Positions 22,501 through 36,300 of a stretch of 64,000 nt of DNA are shown here, one piece after another. The stretch is from contig NC_134028.1 in NCBI RefSeq assembly GCF_964204645.1, positions 5,802,501 through 5,866,500 on the forward strand, read 5' to 3'. The stretch comes from Tubulanus polymorphus (taxonomy: Eukaryota > Nemertea > Palaeonemertea > Tubulaniformes > Tubulanidae). Both the position numbers and the translations under genes were made by a program. The notes beneath the pieces are model-generated. The model worked only from the letters and a program-made list of their open reading frames with translations, was not told where the DNA came from and ran no database searches. How positions within the stretch are numbered: the stretch's first letter is position 1; every line of letters begins with the position of its first letter.

Positions 22501-25500
22501 TGAAGCTTCCACCAATATCATTTTTTCCTAACAACCACGGCATTAATTTGTTGAAATTGCCGCACAGTCAATTCTATTTATAGTATATTTTCAGAAATTC
22601 TATGAAATTTCAAATCAGCCCCCATGTCGGAATATGATAACAAATGACTTGAGTTACAATGTACTAGTAAGAAAAATTCAAATTAAGAATTTAAAATACA
22701 CAAATAACTGTTCATCTGAAAAATTCTAAGACAAGATTATCAGTACACCTAATGTAAGATCTTTGGACGGTATCGCGGGATAAGTCCTCTTAAAGTCACT
22801 TTAAGACGCAACGGTTATTGTCGAAATTCGATATTCTGCAAATCGAACTTAGTACAAAGAGGAAAGCATTTTTTCACTCAAATTTCTCTGTCAAATTCGA
22901 GACAAGCAAATTCATTTGTTTTTCTATAGAAATCGCTTAAACATATTTCAAAGTTAAGTCTTCACTCAATATCTATTGAATCGACATAAAACAGGCAGCA
23001 CTCTGAGGGTTTTCTTTATCTATTGGGCAAGTAAGAGTTTTTTTCTGCTAGTCTAAAGAAGCGACCCGATGAAGCTTCTATAAACTAGTAGCGATAGATC
23101 GTATACATCAAATAAATGTAGACTACCAACAGAGTACTACCTGTTTAACGTCAATTCTTTTGGTTAATGAATTTCGGTCAATTTATTCTGGTTAAAACGG
23201 CTTGCTTCTTCTTAATTTTACCTATGAATATATGTAGACTTTATATCATTCTAATCATTTCAAAATATCGTATAGCACTTAATTGAACGAATAATGATTA
23301 TCATTGAGCGCTAAGTAAACTAAACCCATTTTCCTGGCAATCACGGAACTTATTTGTTGAAATTTTCGCACAGGCAATTCTAATTATAGTATGTTTTCAG
23401 TGATCCTATGAAATGTCAAATCAGCCCCATTGTCGGAATATGATAACGAATGACTGAGTTACAATGTACTAGTAAGAAATATTCAGATTAGGAATTAAAT
23501 ACACAAATAACTGTTCATCTGAAAAATCAAAGACAAGATTATCAGTACACCTAATGTAAGACTCTGGCGCCCAATAAACTTCCTATCAGCGAAACAGAAA
23601 CCTGAATGTCACCGTGGACCAGAATTTCTTATCACACCAGTTAGAATACTAGACTATGAAACTTACACCGGCCGAGGCAAGGATTTAATCCCAGGACCCC
23701 GGAGACGTCAAATCTTTGGACAATATCGCGAGATAGGTCCTCTTAAAGTCGGATATTGAGACGCAACGGTTATTGTCGAAATTCGATAATCTGCAAATCG
23801 AACTTAGTACAAAGTGGAAAACATTTTTTCACTAAAATTCGAGACAAGCAAATTGATTTGTTTTTCTATAGAAATCGCTTAAACCTATTTCAAAATTAAG
23901 TCTTAACTCAATATCTATTGAATTGACATAAAACAGGCAGCACTCTGAGGGTTTTCTTTATCTATTGGGCAAGTAAGAGTTTTTTTCTGCTAGTCTAAAG
24001 AAGCGACCCGATGAAGCTTCTATAAACTAGTAGCGATAGATCGTATATATCAAATAAATGTAGACTACCAACAGAGTACTACCTGTTTAACGTCAATTCT
24101 TTTGGTTAATGAATTTCGGTCAATTTATTCTGGTTAAAACGGCTTGCTTCTTCTTAATTTTACCTATAAATATATGTAGACTTTATATCATTCTAATCAT
24201 TTCAAAATATCGTATAGCACTTAATTGAACGAATAATGATTATCATTGAGCGCTAAGTAAACTAAACCCATTTTCCTGGCAATCACGGAACTTATTTGTT
24301 GAAATTTTCGCACAGGCAATTCTAATTATAGTATGTTTTCAGTGATCCTATGAAATGTCAAATCAGCCCCATTGTCGGAATATGATAACGAATGACTGAG
24401 TTACAATGTACTAGTAAGAAATATTCAGATTAGGAATTAAATACACAAATAACTGTTCATCTGAAAAATCAAAGACAAGATTATCAGTACACCTAATGTA
24501 AGACTCTGGCGCCCAATAAACTTCCTATCAGCGAAACAGAAACCTGAATGTCACCGTGGACCAGAATTTCTTATCACACCAGTTAGAATACTAGACTATG
24601 AAACTTACACCGGCCGAGGCAAGGATTTAATCCCAGGACCCCGGAGACGTCAAATCTTTGGACAATATCGCGAGATAGGTCCTCTTAAAGTCGGATATTG
24701 AGACGCAACGGTTATTGTCGAAATTCGATAATCTGCAAATCGAACTTAGTACAAAGTGGAAAACATTTTTTCACTAAAATTCGAGACAAGCAAATTGATT
24801 TGTTTTTCTATAGAAATCGCTTAAACCTATTTCAAAATTAAGTCTTAACTCAATATCTATTGAATTGACATAAAACAGGCAGCACTCTGAGGGTTTTCTT
24901 TATCTATTGGGCAAGTAAGAGTTTTTTTCTGCTAGTCTAAAGAAGCGACCCGATGAAGCTTCTATAAACTAGTAGCGATAGATCGTATATATCAAATAAA
25001 TGTAGACTACCTACAGAGTACTACCTGTTTAACGTCAATTCTTTTGGTTAATGAATTTCGGTCAATTTATTTTGGTTAAAACGGCTTGCTTCTTCTTAAT
25101 TTTACCTATAAATATATGTAGACTTTATATCATTCTAATCATTTAAAAATATCGTATAGCACTTAATTGAACGAATAATGTTTATTATTAAGCGCTAAGT
25201 AAACTAAACCCATTTTCCTGGCAATCACGGAACTTATTTGTTGAAATTTTCGCACAGACAATTCTAATTATAGTATGTTTTCAGTGATTCTATGAAATGT
25301 CAAATCAGCCCCATTGTCGGAATATGATAACGAATGACTGAGTTACAATGTACTAGTAAGAAATATTCAGATTAGGAATTAAATACACAAATAACTGTTC
25401 ATCTGAAAAATCAAAGACAAGATTATCAGTACACCTAATGTAAGACTCTGGCGCCCAATAAACTTCCTATCAGCGAAACAGAAACCTGAATGTCACCGTG

Positions 25501-26200
25501 GACCAGAATTTCTTATCACACCAGTTAGAATACTAGACTATGAAACTTACACCGGCCGAGGCAAGGATTTAATCCCAGGACCCCGGAGACGTCAAATCTT
25601 TGGACAATATCGCGAGATAGGTCCTCTTAAAGTCGGATATTAAGATGCAACAGTTAATGTCGAAATTCGATAATCTGCAAATCGAACTTAGTACAAAGTG
25701 GAAAACATTTTTTCACTCAAATTTATCTGTCAAATTCGAGACAAGCAAATTGATTTGTTTTTCTATAGAAATCGCTTTAACATATTTCAAAATTAAGTCT
25801 TAACTCAATATCTATTGAATTGACAGGCAGCACTTTGAGGGTTTTCTTTATCTATTTGGCAAGTACGATTTTTTTCTGCTAGTCTAAAGAAGCGACCCGA
25901 TGAAGCTTCTATAAACTAGTAGCGATAGATCGTATATATCAAATAAATGTAGACTACCTACAGAGTACTACCTGTTTAACGTCAATTCTTTTGGTTAATG
26001 AATTTCGGTCAATTTATTCTGTTTAAAACGGCTTGCTTCTTCTTAATTTTACCTATAAATTTACCCATTCTAATCATTTCAAAATATCGTATAGCACTTA
26101 ATTGAACGAATAATGTTTATTATTAAGCGCCAAGTAATCTAAACCCATTTTCCTGGCAATCACGGAACTTATTTGTTGAATTTTCAGTGATTCTATGAAA
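22500..26200. repeat. Tandem array of ~942-bp units (4 copies, partial fifth)
   Basis: The landmark 'ttcctggcaatcacgg' starts at 23331, 24273, 25215 and 26150, giving spacings of 942, 942 and 935. A diverged first unit begins near 22525, 806 bp before the next. The central copies are nearly identical and the outer ones have drifted, as expected from unequal crossing-over. The array is non-coding. It may lie in an intron of the 19066-20286 gene, but that is not established. Confidence 0.95.
23561..23711. mobile_element. ~150-bp insert in array unit (copy 1 of 3)
   Basis: Starts at 'actctggcgcccaata' and ends at 'gacgtca'. It is absent from the first array unit, where 'ctaatgtaag' is followed directly by 'atctttgg'. 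It recurs at 24503-24653 and 25445-25595. On the minus strand it contains GGGATTAAATCC, resembling a worn B box, so a SINE is possible. It must have inserted before the array expanded. Confidence 0.6.
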
Positions 26201-27398
26201 TGTCAACAAGTGACTCCACAAGTTTCAGTCAACAAGTCCCCCCTGCGCACTAAGGCCAGCCTAGCTATCGTCTTCAAAAAATTATACCAATTACGAAGAT
26301 ACAATATCTCAATCTGCTACCACCGACAGTGGTTGGCAGGAACAAATACTTCGGATCGGTTTGTTTTCCTATATGAATCTGAAAATGAATGAAATTGATC
26401 AGAACTGAATTTGGTTTTTTTGTCGAATATAATTAACTTGATATTGAATTTGCTGATCTGCCACTTAATGGTTTAATTTAATTCATATGACTATTAATAC
26501 TTCATTAAAGTTTCTGAATCTCAAGCTGTACCAACTAAGAATGCGTTACATTGATTTCAACTGCTTAGTGAAATATGGCTTAATCGAGTCACGATGATAG
26601 TTCAAAAGATCGAGAGGTACATTTGAATTTTTCAATTGTTGATAACCATCAATTTAATTTTAACCATTAGAATATTGCAGTGGAACTTCTTCAATATACA
26701 GGAGGAAAAATGATGCTCATGTGCCCATAAACCCTTTGAGTAACTAGGTTACTATAGGGTATAGACATATTCATGTAAAATGTACCGCATTCTTTAAAAT
26801 AGTCATTTGAACGGTTCACAAAGTAAATTGATATCTTGTCTCCAGTCATTCTTATAGAATTGTGGTCTTGGAAATATATGGTTGGGACAAACTTTTCTGA
26901 ACATCTACCTCGGGGATTTTTTAAAACTTAGTGAGATTTTAAACTATGTAAATTTACATGTTCCAACCATAAATTACCAAAAGAGACTGGTAGATACGCA
27001 TATTGCATATTTCGAAATGAATTCACTTGTAAACTATTCTTTGAAGAATTAAATCGCCTCCATCAAACTTAAAATATTACATCTATATTTACATACTATC
27101 AATGATACTTTTAAATTTAGTGCTTAAAACGTATCCATTTACCCAATATTATTCAAATTAATATCTAAAAAATCGTTTTGTATTCATTGTTTTTAACATT
27201 CGAGTATCATTCTTGTAAATCGCTTAGAAACGCACATATAAGACGGTATAACAATCATTACCTGGAATTGAATAATAATGGTAATACCATTATTATTCAA
27301 TTTCATTTGAAAAGCGAACTCCATAGCCGCGCAATAGAGGGTAAAAAAGTCAGAGCAGATCCAGGTGGCTAGAGGCTAACTTCAGGCATTCAATGAAT
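26201..27398. other. No gene seen
   Basis: AT-rich spacer with no convincing exon on either strand. It may hold the 3' UTR of the DUF7869-type gene. Confidence 0.35.
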
Positions 27399-30300
27399 TC
27401 ACACAGTTATCTGTAAAGAAAATATAAGATTAGACAATAGTCCTTTCATATTAAAGCAGCTTTTTGCTAAAGCAGCATCTCACTGAAACTTCAACAAAAA
27501 TAATTCAAAAATAGAAATAAAACATACCACTGGATTATCTGTTCCTGCAACTTGTTGAAGCAGGTTAGCAGGAGTTTCTGGCACTGCATCAATCAGATCC
27601 GACAACTGATATTTCTTAAAACGAGGCAGAAACCAGTATGCATCTGCCATTGAATGGTTCTCCAAAAATTTCTTGTCATGTTGTAGTCTTTTTATGGTGT
27701 CAATGTATCTTGTCCACCAGTTCACCGTATTATCGTCCAAAAAGTTTTTCCATTTGTTTAGATTAGTAAGATATTTGCTTGATAAAAAGTCATCATAACA
27801 TTGAATCAAAATTTCTGGCCGACCGACAGGTATTGAATTCAATAGTCCACCTCTCAATACACGCCATGTGCCCGAACTTGACTTTCTATAAAATAAACTG
27901 CAGCCATCCTCTGTTTTGCGGAAGCAAAAATTTCTTATCTTTGAATGCCCAGATATATTTCTAATATGGGGCTCAAGCCACGCCCTTATATCAAAAAGAC
28001 CATTCAAAAATTGACCACCGATTAATTTCTGCAGCATCGCGTCAAGGGTTAAAGCTTCCTCCTTTCGTAAAGTTCCTGCGATTACCGAAAACATTTGATC
28101 AACATCCTCGTGTGTGTGACCGACAGATAGAAATGATAGATTTGTCTGCAAAATAGAATCATGACAGTAGGGAGGTGAAGAAAGGCAAGGCAAAATTAAT
28201 TCCATATCAATCTTTTGAATCTGGAACGAGTGATATTCATTTATGAAATAGTCATGTCTTACCTCATGGCATATTCCAAGTCGTACAAAAAGTTCCAAAA
28301 AGGCTAATAGATAGCGATTTTTGTTTTCTCGACATGTATTATCCGCTTGAAGATAAAGAATTGGCGGTAAATGACCATTCTGAAAATAAACATACATAAC
28401 GCTTTATCAACACTTTTTTGAAACCTACTTATAGTAAATTAGCTAAAATAGGGGATATGTTGTTTGCTAAATTATAAATTAGGCATCCAGGGATCCTTTG
28501 AATATAGAACTAAAATGCTTGACAACTTCTGACCACATTTAATATTCAAATCCCGCTAGCTATGAAAAAGAGCTATGAAAAAGATATTGCTGACCTTGAA
28601 TCTCACCATGATGATATTTCATCAACCATAACTTTGTAACTCATTATCGTTACAAAATATGCATAGGTTCCATAATCAAATCATTAAATTTTTCAATGAT
28701 GGTCCTTCGTGAAACTTGCCTCAACAATGTCAAGGTACGTAGGACTAAAACATCAAAAGCGTACCATATACGTACAAGGGTAGGCAAGGAAGACACATCA
28801 AGATAATTGATTAAAGCCTATTAAGACCTTTCGTGGGAAACTTCAGAACAACAATGGCTGCTCGTTGGCCATCATGATACTGATCCGGCCAGTTTTTGGG
28901 CAGCAGATGTGTCTAGCCACATGTATAAACCAAATATCAGCAAAATCAATTGAAGCGTCATAGAACTTTTTCCAAAACAACTGGATTCTTTCAAAGGATG
29001 AACAGATTGAGAAAAAGCTTAAGACTCAATACTTACCACTGACTCCTTCCACAAAGTCTTCAATAACACATTCATTACCATGTTAGAATCATGCGGATAC
29101 TGTAAGACATCTAAGTAGCAATACCTGCGCTGCATAGCATGACATATGACACCAGTCACGTGTGTTTTTAACAACTCATTAGAGCTAAATTCCTGCAAAT
29201 AGTGTTAACCATTAAAAGAGTATGTATTTTCGTATGGAAAGATTATTGCTTTAATCAACATCGGCTTCAAACTAACCTTAGGAACTGAACCAGTTAAATG
29301 AGGAATGTACGTTTTCTTCTGATCCATGCCATCGATGATTAATGATGTATAGCGTTGTGGGTTAGCTTTAGCTCGATTCCTCCTTACCGTATATGCCTGT
29401 CTATCCATTCTAAATAAAATCCAATTGCATACTTTAATAATCAGCTGTGTTAGGAGATATGAATATCGATGTCAATCGGTTATATCACTGAATCCCAAAA
29501 AAATCTGTATGGAGCATCAATTACTAAAATTCAAGGGAAGTGTTTATGTATATCTTATGACAGTGCCTTGCAAAAGCCTACTTTCCTTCTTAACACACAG
29601 CCACCATAAGAATGGTTTTGGTCTTGAACTGTTGGCCAATTGTGGAAAAATATCTAGTTGCCAATAATCTTAGACATAACAGAAATGCATGCCCGTATTT
29701 AGGGGGTTCAGGGTTCGCTTATTCATGAAGTTCCACTCTGATGTCAGCCTGACAAAAACTGGAGCATGACTCATTTTTGTAAGTGCTCGCTCAAATAGGA
29801 GTCGAACTTAATTCGAGGCAGTTTTTTGGAGACAGAAGTATTGAAAGTTGCTCCTTGTTGTATCTATTGTTTTAATGATTTTCTGGGGTAGCTTTACATG
29901 CCTTGGGTGGCATATTTATCACATATGAGTTAAACTTTCCTTAAAATTCAACCCCCCCCCCCCCCAAAGACAGGGCTGGCAATGGGCCTGAAATGCATCA
30001 TTTTATAAGTACATACGTTATCTGGTCATAATGAGTTTGCCTCAAGCTTTTAATACGCTCTTTCATCGCTGGATCAGTTGTTGCTTGCATCTTACGATTT
30101 AGAATGACGCAAGTTGTGCATTTTGTGAAGGCATTTCCCTTGAAAATATATAGAATTCATCAACAATTACAAATTTCCAAATGAGTGAAATGAGTTGCAC
30201 TTCAATAAAAAAATTGTTTGGATATAAGTAACTTAAGTGATTTAAATAGAAAGTAAATATCTTCCTCGCATACCTTCCGGATTTTAACATTTGGGAAAGA

Positions 30301-33300
30301 TTCTTTCCATAACTGATAGAACGAAGTCCGCTTTAGGTATGGCAGGTTATGGTGATCTCTTTGTTTGCGGTAAAATTTCCAGACGTCAACCTTCCGAGTA
30401 GCGGATGGAAGCCATGCTTCAGCTTTGTGGGGTGCATGCTCAGCATTTTCGGTCAGGTATTTTTCTAACCAAGCCGATGCTTCGATGTTGACAGCTGTTT
30501 TAGAACGTGCACCCACCCTGACACGGCTTTTACCGGAGAGAACATTGCTCAGTGTCACAGCATGAATACCGTGAGCCATCAACCAAGCCTTCTGACACAC
30601 ACTCACACCTTTCACTGTATAGCTTTTTGTACTGCCCAATGAATCCTTTATAAACTGGTGACGTTCTCGCCACGATCTTGACCAAACGCTTCGGCGAATT
30701 TGCAAAATATCTTCTCTCAAAAGGAAGCTGTTGCAATGGTTCTTTTTACAGCACGGCATTAAAGCACGTGCTATTTGCCTTGCTGCTATTTTTTTCAGCA
30801 GAACGTTTGGTTTGGGATTTGATGAACCTACAAATGATTGCAATACATGTATCAGATTTAGTATTCATTGGGGTAACAAACTTAAACATCATTAAACTCA
30901 TTGCATCTCCTCCTGCAATCAAGTGTATGATTAGTGGAACGAAGTGTGTGCACTAAGCAATAGCTATATCCCCTTCTACTACTTACTTTAGCCTATCCCT
31001 TGACTGAAATGCTCCAGGGCACCAGATTGTATTTTTACAAGGAGCAGACTTGTAGGACCGTGTACCCCTCCCAACTTTCGCTATTAAACTACCAGTCCTC
31101 TCATTCTGGTAAGTATAATTTCATTTTTTGAACCCATAAGTAGGTGCCTGTTTGAATAGTATTATAGGGGTCAGGCCATAAATGTGATCCCCTTCCACTA
31201 TGATCCCTTTCAATTTATGATAGTAACTTCTTTCTGAATCTTTCTTTATCATGATACCTCCTCCAATACCATACCTTTTTTAATACATTTTCTAGGCTCC
31301 ACTGGTTTGATAACGCAATCCATAGCAACAGGGGATTCAAGCACTTCATTTCCATCAACTGTAAGGCAAAAGATTTTCACAAAATACATTTTTGATATCA
31401 TTTAATAACTAGGGGTCCTGGGAAAACATGGCCACTTGGGAGTTGGCTTGAAATGCTAAAAAATTAATTAAAATTATTCTTCAAAATTTCCCCTCAAAAA
31501 CTTCAAATACATGTATAAACCAAATATGAAGACAATCCATAGAGATGCGAACAGCAGACGAAATAGCCTGCCTAGGACTGGGCTAAGTGGGCTAAAAACT
31601 GGTTTTAACGTGGCGTTAAAACAAAAGACTGGTTTTCATACTTTTTATGAGTGTTATATTTTTTTCTTAATGTGGCCCGAATCAGCCACCATATGATGGG
31701 CTCTGAGGGATACAAATATATATGACAGATCAAGATAAATCATTGAGGGGTCTTCAAAATTTCCTCGATTAACCCTCGATTACAAGATAATTTGCTTTAA
31801 TTCGACGAGAAAATGAAAAATGGCCCTTTCCACAAATAAAAACTATCCATAAAATCAATGGTAGTTTTTTATTTTGAAAATCCCTACGAAATAGTAGAGT
31901 ATTTACAGAAGTATAGCTATTTTAGAAGTAGAATTTCCGTTTCCCTTACAAAATTCAGTGTAGGGATAGGGACCTGTGTTCTGGCAAAATTTAAGTTTTA
32001 GGTTATGAAGCCTTAAATAAATGCATCTTCTTATTCAGCTTGTGGAGAGGTTATCAGGGCGGGGATTAAACTCAAAGGACTAATGTTTTTTAAACTTAAG
32101 TCATTTTTAATGTGCGGAACTAAATAGTAAATATTGGTCCGGCCAATAAGGCCCCAAATGCCCCGGTTCCGCTGCCCATGGCTGGGTAGGACATATGTTC
32201 AAAGTGGGCTAAAAATTGATCTATAAAGGAATTCCCTGAAAATTTAATTCTATTAAGCCTATTTACCTTTGATGACACTAGTTATAGCGTTCAGGGTTGT
32301 ACTCAAATCAAACTCGTTCGATTCTGAAAAAACACATGTGTTAAATGAATGATTTTGCTTTAGATGTCCATATGTTTCGTTGATTTTACAAATGCTTATT
32401 TCTTTTCGGGTAAACCTACGTTCATTTAGATCTATATCTTCATCATACAAGGAACGATTGTGTGAATTTTCTTCAACTAGCAGTGATCCCATATCTTCTA
32501 AAAATGATTTTATAACACAACATTTGCAATTTTCCTCATTACTGCAATGAACTGCAACTCATATTTAAATTTCAATTAGAACTCATTAAAAAATGAAAAT
32601 TGTTTTTTATCAACATTGATCATTTGGGCCAAAAAACTAGATACCTTGTTTTTTATTACTATTTCTATTATCTTTAAGAAAAAATAAGTTTGTTATAAGA
32701 CAATCACAAGCTTGCTCTCAGAAAACATGAAATACTTATTGAATATAAAACATTAAGGTAAAGGCTGACTTATGTCGACAAGCAACGCGACACCTATCGA
32801 CTCGACTGAGAGCACCAGCAATCGCAGCCCAGCTTATGTCGACTGCGCTCCGATTCGCAGCAACTGATGGCTCAGATGGTCACGCGATAAACATTTAAAG
32901 AATAAATTTATATTATTTTGAATTATAGGGAAATATGTTTCTAGTTGAAAAGCTATTTCTTTAAGATCTTATCTTTCTGATTTTGTTTTGAATACAATGT
33001 GCTAGCGACATCATATAAAGATGGCCGCCCACACGGTAATTCTACCAATTTCATTTCTAGATCGCCGGTCCAGTCATCTGCCGTGCTGAAGGTTTGGTTT
33101 GCCTTTGAAATTACTTAAAGGGCAAATGCTGTCAAAATTGATCTTTCAGTGATTTCTTAACCAGAAGAAACTTAAGTATAATGACCCGAGACCTGACTTA
33201 TCGAAAAAGGTTGCTCGAATTAGCCGTAAATTAGTCATTTATCCTTCACTCCGTGCGTATATTTCACATACAATACAACGCTAACTAGCAGTCAAAATTT

Positions 33301-36300
33301 GCACTGTACATATTCGGTCTCTGATTGGCTGGAATTCATGCGCTCAGTTCCATCGCGTCGTAAATGAGCTTATGTCGGTTGCGATCGAAAGCAACTGCCC
33401 GCCTGCCATAGGCCGGAGTAGAACATGAGCAACTAGCCGGATACGGTTTGCAACGAGTCTGTAGGCGTCGGGTTGCCGTCGCAAGCCGATTTATGTCGAA
33501 CCGATAGAGCAGCAACTGGCGGCCTCTCGTAGGCCGCTATTCGGCGATAAACCCAGTTGCATCGGTAGGCATTGAGTGGCTTGTCGACACCAGCCATTCA
33601 TGCAGTTCAGATTTTATCTATACTATTGAATTTTCAGGTCACTCTACAATCCTGGGCAATTTCGTTATCATTTAGCCTATAATTGTTTACATAAAAATTG
33701 AGACATGGGTAGTGATGAGAAACAAGGTATCTTTTTAGCCCTAATTAATTAACTTAAAGGGTTCATAAGATCCTATAAATTACACTTCAGTTTATCGTAC
33801 CCCTACCTTCAAAGAGACCGACACCTATTTCACCTCCTTGCTGTGAAACGTTTTCAATTATTAGTGACTCCAATCCATCTGAAATTTATATTTGCAAGAT
33901 TGTGATAAACAATTTTCATTCTGACTTTTCAGATATATTTCTATATTATCTTCATTTGATACTGTTTCTTGTGACAAACTTTTTGATATCAAGCCATGCA
34001 ATGAGATTCCACTCCGCTCTAGATCATCAAAACCAGTTTTAACCAGGTTCACATATTCTCTGAGGGGTAATCAGATGTCACCTATGATCCGAGGTCACTG
34101 TTCTATGCAATCATTTATGAGAATTGGATAGTCGACCTCTCTCACGTCAAAATACATGATGTACTTATTTTCACAGTAACAGAATATAAATTAACTTTCA
34201 TGATGCGGTCGCTTGGCTAAGGGATGATAAACTGGGGTCCGTGGACTTATGTTCACTTGGTGAAATGCTTGACAATCTGACAAATATAATATCCAATGCT
34301 GTGATGACTGACCAATTGTGTATGAAAATTGACTGATAAAACACCTGTGTGACAAAACAAAGTCCTATCCGAAGTATACCATCATGAAGTCCATCATGAA
34401 TTTCAAATGACACACACCATGAATAAGCTACAGGGCATGGAAAATGTCTAAGTAGCGTCCAATTGACCTTGTCGAAAAGTGGCGTGAAAGACTTTACCTT
34501 TATGATACCACAAGCAAGGCATACGCAAACAGAACCACTAAACGCGCTGCCCTCCAGTCACATGGCGCCGCCTTGCTTTTCCCTTGGTATTCAATTAAAT
34601 TCAAATTTATTTAGATAGCGCGTGAGTTGCCTTCGATGTGCGCACTGTGGATCTCAACGATCGGCAAGTCCCATGCAGTTGCTGCAACTAACTGGTTGTA
34701 ACTAGAATTTTGATTTGTGCGGGGCAATCACTTGTTAGTGGTCTCCAGTCGCTTTGTCAATGTACGCTAGGCTTAATTTACCAGGTTCATGTATTGATCT
34801 CAATGTAATCGTGTTGGTTCAGCAGCGACCACTAATCAGATCGTTAAAGAGTTCTTAGAATAGCCAGAAAAAGAGTTATGGTCAGCGATTTAAATTTTTT
34901 ACCCTGCTGTTTTGTTGCACAATTATTCATTGTTGTAAGATTTCCACATGAGATTTACTTTGGACATGTCCGCGAATAGCTGCAACTAACAATATGTAAA
35001 AAGTACTTCTCGGTGAACAGCAATGGCTGCCAGCCAGCTAACTAGAATCTGATGTGTCTAGGGGTAGATACACGTATAGCCAAAATATCAAGGCAAAACA
35101 TTGAACAGTCTTCGTGAAAAATGAACACAATTGCTTATTGGGACTAGGCTAAAGTCCTAAGTGGGCAAAAAATGAATTAAATAAATAAGAACTTACCAGT
35201 TCTCTCCTGTGGGGTTACAGATAATTCTAAGTCCTGATCGGCGTTGATGAGTGAGACATCTATGTTCTCCGAAATCACACTGCCTTCTGCAACTACAATG
35301 CATAAAACCCCTTATTTTAAAGCATATATATGGAAATAAAAACAAACATTTATCATTCGTTTCCACTGCCACATCATCTTTTGACATCACACACGCGCGC
35401 GCTCGCGCGCGCGCACCCACGCACGCACGCACACACACACACACAATGGATGGATACATTTTCTCGGGTTAGTTCAGTGAATAGCAACAGTTATTTGTGT
35501 GTGGGCAATAAAAATATGTGTGTAATAAAACGCTTACCAGTACTCTCCTGAGGGGCTACAGATAATTCTAAGTCTTGATCAGCGTTGATGAGTGATACAA
35601 TTGAGACGTCTATGTTCTCCGATATCACACTGCCTTCTGCAACTACAATGCATAAAAATCATTTTCATGTTATCCCTGTTAATAAGATAAAGGTTATTCA
35701 TGCAATTGGTCATGATACATACCTTTAAGTAGGGGTGAGCTTCTTTTCTTATTCGGAGTGCTTGAAAACACATTCATTGAAGTCACATCAACTGAAAATA
35801 AAATAAATGGGGTCCATATTTTTAAGTAATTTCTTTATGTATTAGCATATAACTTGATATTGGTTGCCCCCTAGCTAAAGGATAATAAAATAAAGTTATA
35901 AAGTTATCCCGATTAGATAAAAACATTACAAAATTTTCCTCAAAATATCCTTGTTCCTACGTAATGAGGTCAAAATGGTAGCCTAGCTGATTACGTAATA
36001 ACACACTGCTCCTACAACCCATCAGATATAAGGTTCTTCCCTATCATTCATACCTCACATTTCACTATTATATGCAAACCATTAAAGATCAAGTGTAGCC
36101 TATTCATCAACATTCTTATTATGATCTCATTCCATAGATATACCAGGAGAAAAAAGTTATTTTTTCGATAAATACTGAACTTCAATAAATATATGGATTT
36201 GAGAAATGAATAACAGGTACGCAAATTTTCTGAACGCGCACTGACTACTCGCGCACTGACTACTCGCTATGCATATGAAGTCGAGGGGGCTACAGTGAAT

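Noticed and set aside
35193-35551. Frames with runs of Ala-Arg-Ala-Arg or His-Thr
   Set aside because: Translations of the CA/CG microsatellite.
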